DNA of 64,000 nucleotides from Motiliproteus coralliicola (GTDB lineage: Bacteria > Pseudomonadota > Gammaproteobacteria > Pseudomonadales > Balneatricaceae): NCBI RefSeq assembly GCF_003345655.1, contig NZ_QQOH01000001.1, positions 372,001 to 436,000 of the forward strand, in the 5' to 3' direction. The position numbers were made by a program, and so were the translations under genes. Within the stretch, counting starts at the first letter, position 1, and every line of letters starts with the position of its first letter. Shown here in pieces: positions 62,590 through 64,000 of this stretch. A model generated the notes under the pieces. The model saw only the letters and a list, made by a program, of their open reading frames with translations. It searched no databases and was not told the DNA's origin.

Positions 62590-63563
62590 TCGAGAACCCC
62601 TGGGCGTTGCTGCTGGCGCCGTTGCCGTTGCTGGTTCGTTGGCTCTCGCCCCGATTGGTGCTGCCTGAGCTGGCGCTATGGGTGCCGTTTCTGGCACCGC
62701 TGGCTGAGGCTGCCGGAGAGCGGCCCGACGTTGACCCGGTAGCCCGGCGAACGCTGTCGCAGCGGTTGATTTTGGTGGCTTTGTGGTTGTTGATCCTGGC
62801 GGCTCTCTGCCGCCCTCAGTGGCTGGGCGAGCCGATCCGAGAGCCGCTGCTGATTCGCGACACCCTGGTGGCGGTGGATATCTCGGGCTCCATGGAGACC
62901 GCCGATATGCGCGCAGCGTCCGGCGGGCTGGAAACGCGACTGGCTGCGGTGAAACAGCTGCTAACTCAGCTGATCCATGAGCGTCAGGGCGACCGCTTCG
63001 GACTGATTCTGTTTGGCAGCGCACCCTATCTGCAGGCTCCTTTTACCCGTGATGCCGTGCTGTTTGAACAGTTGTTGGCCGAAGCCGAGGTGGGGATGGC
63101 CGGACCCAAGACGATGCTGGGTGATGCCATCGGCCTGGCGATTAAGCACTTTGAGTACAGCGGTGAGCGTCAGCGGGTGCTGCTGCTGGTGACCGACGGC
63201 AATGACAGCGGCAGCCGCATGCCTCCGCTGGAGGCGGCTCGTATCGCCGCTGCTGAGGGGGTGAAGATTCATACCCTGGCGGTGGGTGATCCCGACACGG
63301 AAGGCGACAGGGCATTGGATCTTGACGCCCTGGCGGCGATCAGTGCCACCACCGACGCGAAGTTGATCCAGGCAAGCACGGCTGATCAGCTCAACGGGGT
63401 CCGCCAGTTGTTGGCGCGATTGCACCCCAGCGGCAAGGCTGAACAGCAGCACCGCCCCCGTCAGGAACTCTATCCCTGGCCGCTGGCGGCGGCCCTGCTG
63501 TTGATGTTGATCAGTCAGACCTGGCTGTACCGGATCAATCGGAGGGCTACCCATGGGCATTGA
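62583..63563 (+). CDS. VWA-domain membrane protein, BatA-like
   Basis: 326 aa. N-terminal helices (residues 1-25 and 60-80) and one at the C-terminus flank a von Willebrand factor A domain with an intact MIDAS (VAVDISGSMETAD: D-x-S-x-S, plus later T and D in LVTDGND). Substrate of or partner to MoxR, probably facing the periplasm. Overlaps the next gene by 11 nt. Confidence 0.89.
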   Translation: MLIENPWALLLAPLPLLVRWLSPRLVLPELALWVPFLAPLAEAAGERPDVDPVARRTLSQRLILVALWLLILAALCRPQWLGEPIREPLLIRDTLVAVDISGSMETADMRAASGGLETRLAAVKQLLTQLIHERQGDRFGLILFGSAPYLQAPFTRDAVLFEQLLAEAEVGMAGPKTMLGDAIGLAIKHFEYSGERQRVLLLVTDGNDSGSRMPPLEAARIAAAEGVKIHTLAVGDPDTEGDRALDLDALAAISATTDAKLIQASTADQLNGVRQLLARLHPSGKAEQQHRPRQELYPWPLAAALLLMLISQTWLYRINRRATHGH

Positions 63564-64000
63564 GCTGGCATCGATATCACTCTGTGCCGGCCCGCTCTGT
63601 TTGGGGCGTCCCGGTTGGTTGTTGGCGCTGCTGCCCGGATTCTGGTTGCTGTTGCGCTATTGGCGTCAGCAGCGCCGGGCCGATGCCTGGCGCGAGCTGA
63701 TTTCGGCGCGACTGCTGCCGCATCTGTTACGAACCGACAGCCGTCGTTCAAGGCGCCCGTTGTTATTGGCGCTGGCCAGTTTGCTCAGTGTGGTGCTGGC
63801 GTTAGCGGGTCCGCGTTGGATGCCGGCCAGTGATCATACGGAGGCTGAGTTGCCGCCGCTGGTTATTCTGCTCGACCTCAGCGCAGCTATGCAGTCGGGG
63901 GACAACCCAAACACCCCGCTGGCACGCGCACGTTTGAAATTGCGAGATCTGCTGCAGTCCCGTGCCGGGGCGGCGACGGCGTTGCTGGTGTTCGCCGGTA
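63553..64000 (+). CDS. VWA-domain membrane protein, BatB-like (cut by right edge)
   Basis: The frame runs from the ATG at 63553 (GGAGGG upstream) to the window end with no stop, at least 149 aa. Two N-terminal helices, then a VWA start LVILLDLSAAMQSGD and LKLRDLLQSRAGAATALLVFAG, the BatB pattern. The MIDAS reads D-L-S-A-A, with Ala where D-x-S-x-S has the second serine. TPR repeats often follow in BatB proteins but lie outside the window. Confidence 0.85.
   Translation, partial: MGIELASISLCAGPLCLGRPGWLLALLPGFWLLLRYWRQQRRADAWRELISARLLPHLLRTDSRRSRRPLLLALASLLSVVLALAGPRWMPASDHTEAELPPLVILLDLSAAMQSGDNPNTPLARARLKLRDLLQSRAGAATALLVFAG

Overview
The window looks like the chromosome of a GC-rich marine-type gammaproteobacterium (Oceanospirillales/Marinobacter/Ketobacter-like). 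This is inferred from gene content: wax-ester synthases, a DUF1302-DUF1329-YCF48-RND cluster, several acyl-CoA dehydrogenases and a geranyl-CoA-carboxylase-type operon. No rRNA or ribosomal-protein genes are present to place it more closely. The only RNA gene I can support is a tRNA-Val(GAC).

Bases 1-16,000: an SLC13-type permease cut by the left edge, an XRE regulator, then a long run of minus-strand genes. These are a GT-C glycosyltransferase, a secreted hypothetical, a protoporphyrinogen-oxidase-like flavoprotein, a six-haem beta-propeller cytochrome, a b561-like membrane cytochrome, a 674-aa exported protein and a CopD-like membrane protein. Fur-box-like sites precede the b561-like gene and the 674-aa gene, suggesting an iron-responsive redox system. 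Then come a small membrane protein ending in nine natural histidines, a DUF6482-like protein, an EamA exporter and a DAO-family oxidase.

Bases 16,300-27,150 are accessory. The tRNA-Val 3' end is repeated 178 bp downstream. Lower-GC DNA follows, with an FRG-domain gene, long gene-poor stretches, gene fragments, and a scar in which pieces of a dsbA-like gene and of a tetR gene are duplicated. The intact TetR gene faces an AidB-like acyl-CoA dehydrogenase across two matching operators. A solute-binding protein and an orphan histidine kinase are bracketed by a 46-bp IS end and an internally deleted IS5-family copy.

Bases 27,180-39,600 are a branched or terpenoid acyl-CoA catabolic region. Carboxyltransferase, acyl-CoA dehydrogenase, hydratase, biotin carboxylase and SDR follow the order of Pseudomonas atuCDEFG. 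They are preceded by a DUF849 beta-keto-acid cleavage enzyme and flanked by further acyl-CoA dehydrogenase, hydratase, GST and TetR genes. The decamer CAAGCGCTTG occurs in both divergent promoters of this region.

Bases 40,500-56,660 form a 16-kb minus-strand block that I read as a neutral-lipid (wax ester/triacylglycerol) storage and envelope-lipid island. It holds one intact and one motif-degenerate WS/DGAT, three alpha/beta hydrolases (one lacking the catalytic serine), two phasin-like paralogues, a TetR, a double-Usp protein and the RND/YCF48/DUF1329/DUF1302 set. One phasin-like protein and the intact WS/DGAT both carry Lys/Ala/Pro-rich tails. A divergent AraC-type regulator follows. The right end (58,500-64,000) is a secreted sulfatase followed by a MoxR-DUF58-DUF4381-VWA-VWA cluster, the last gene cut by the edge.
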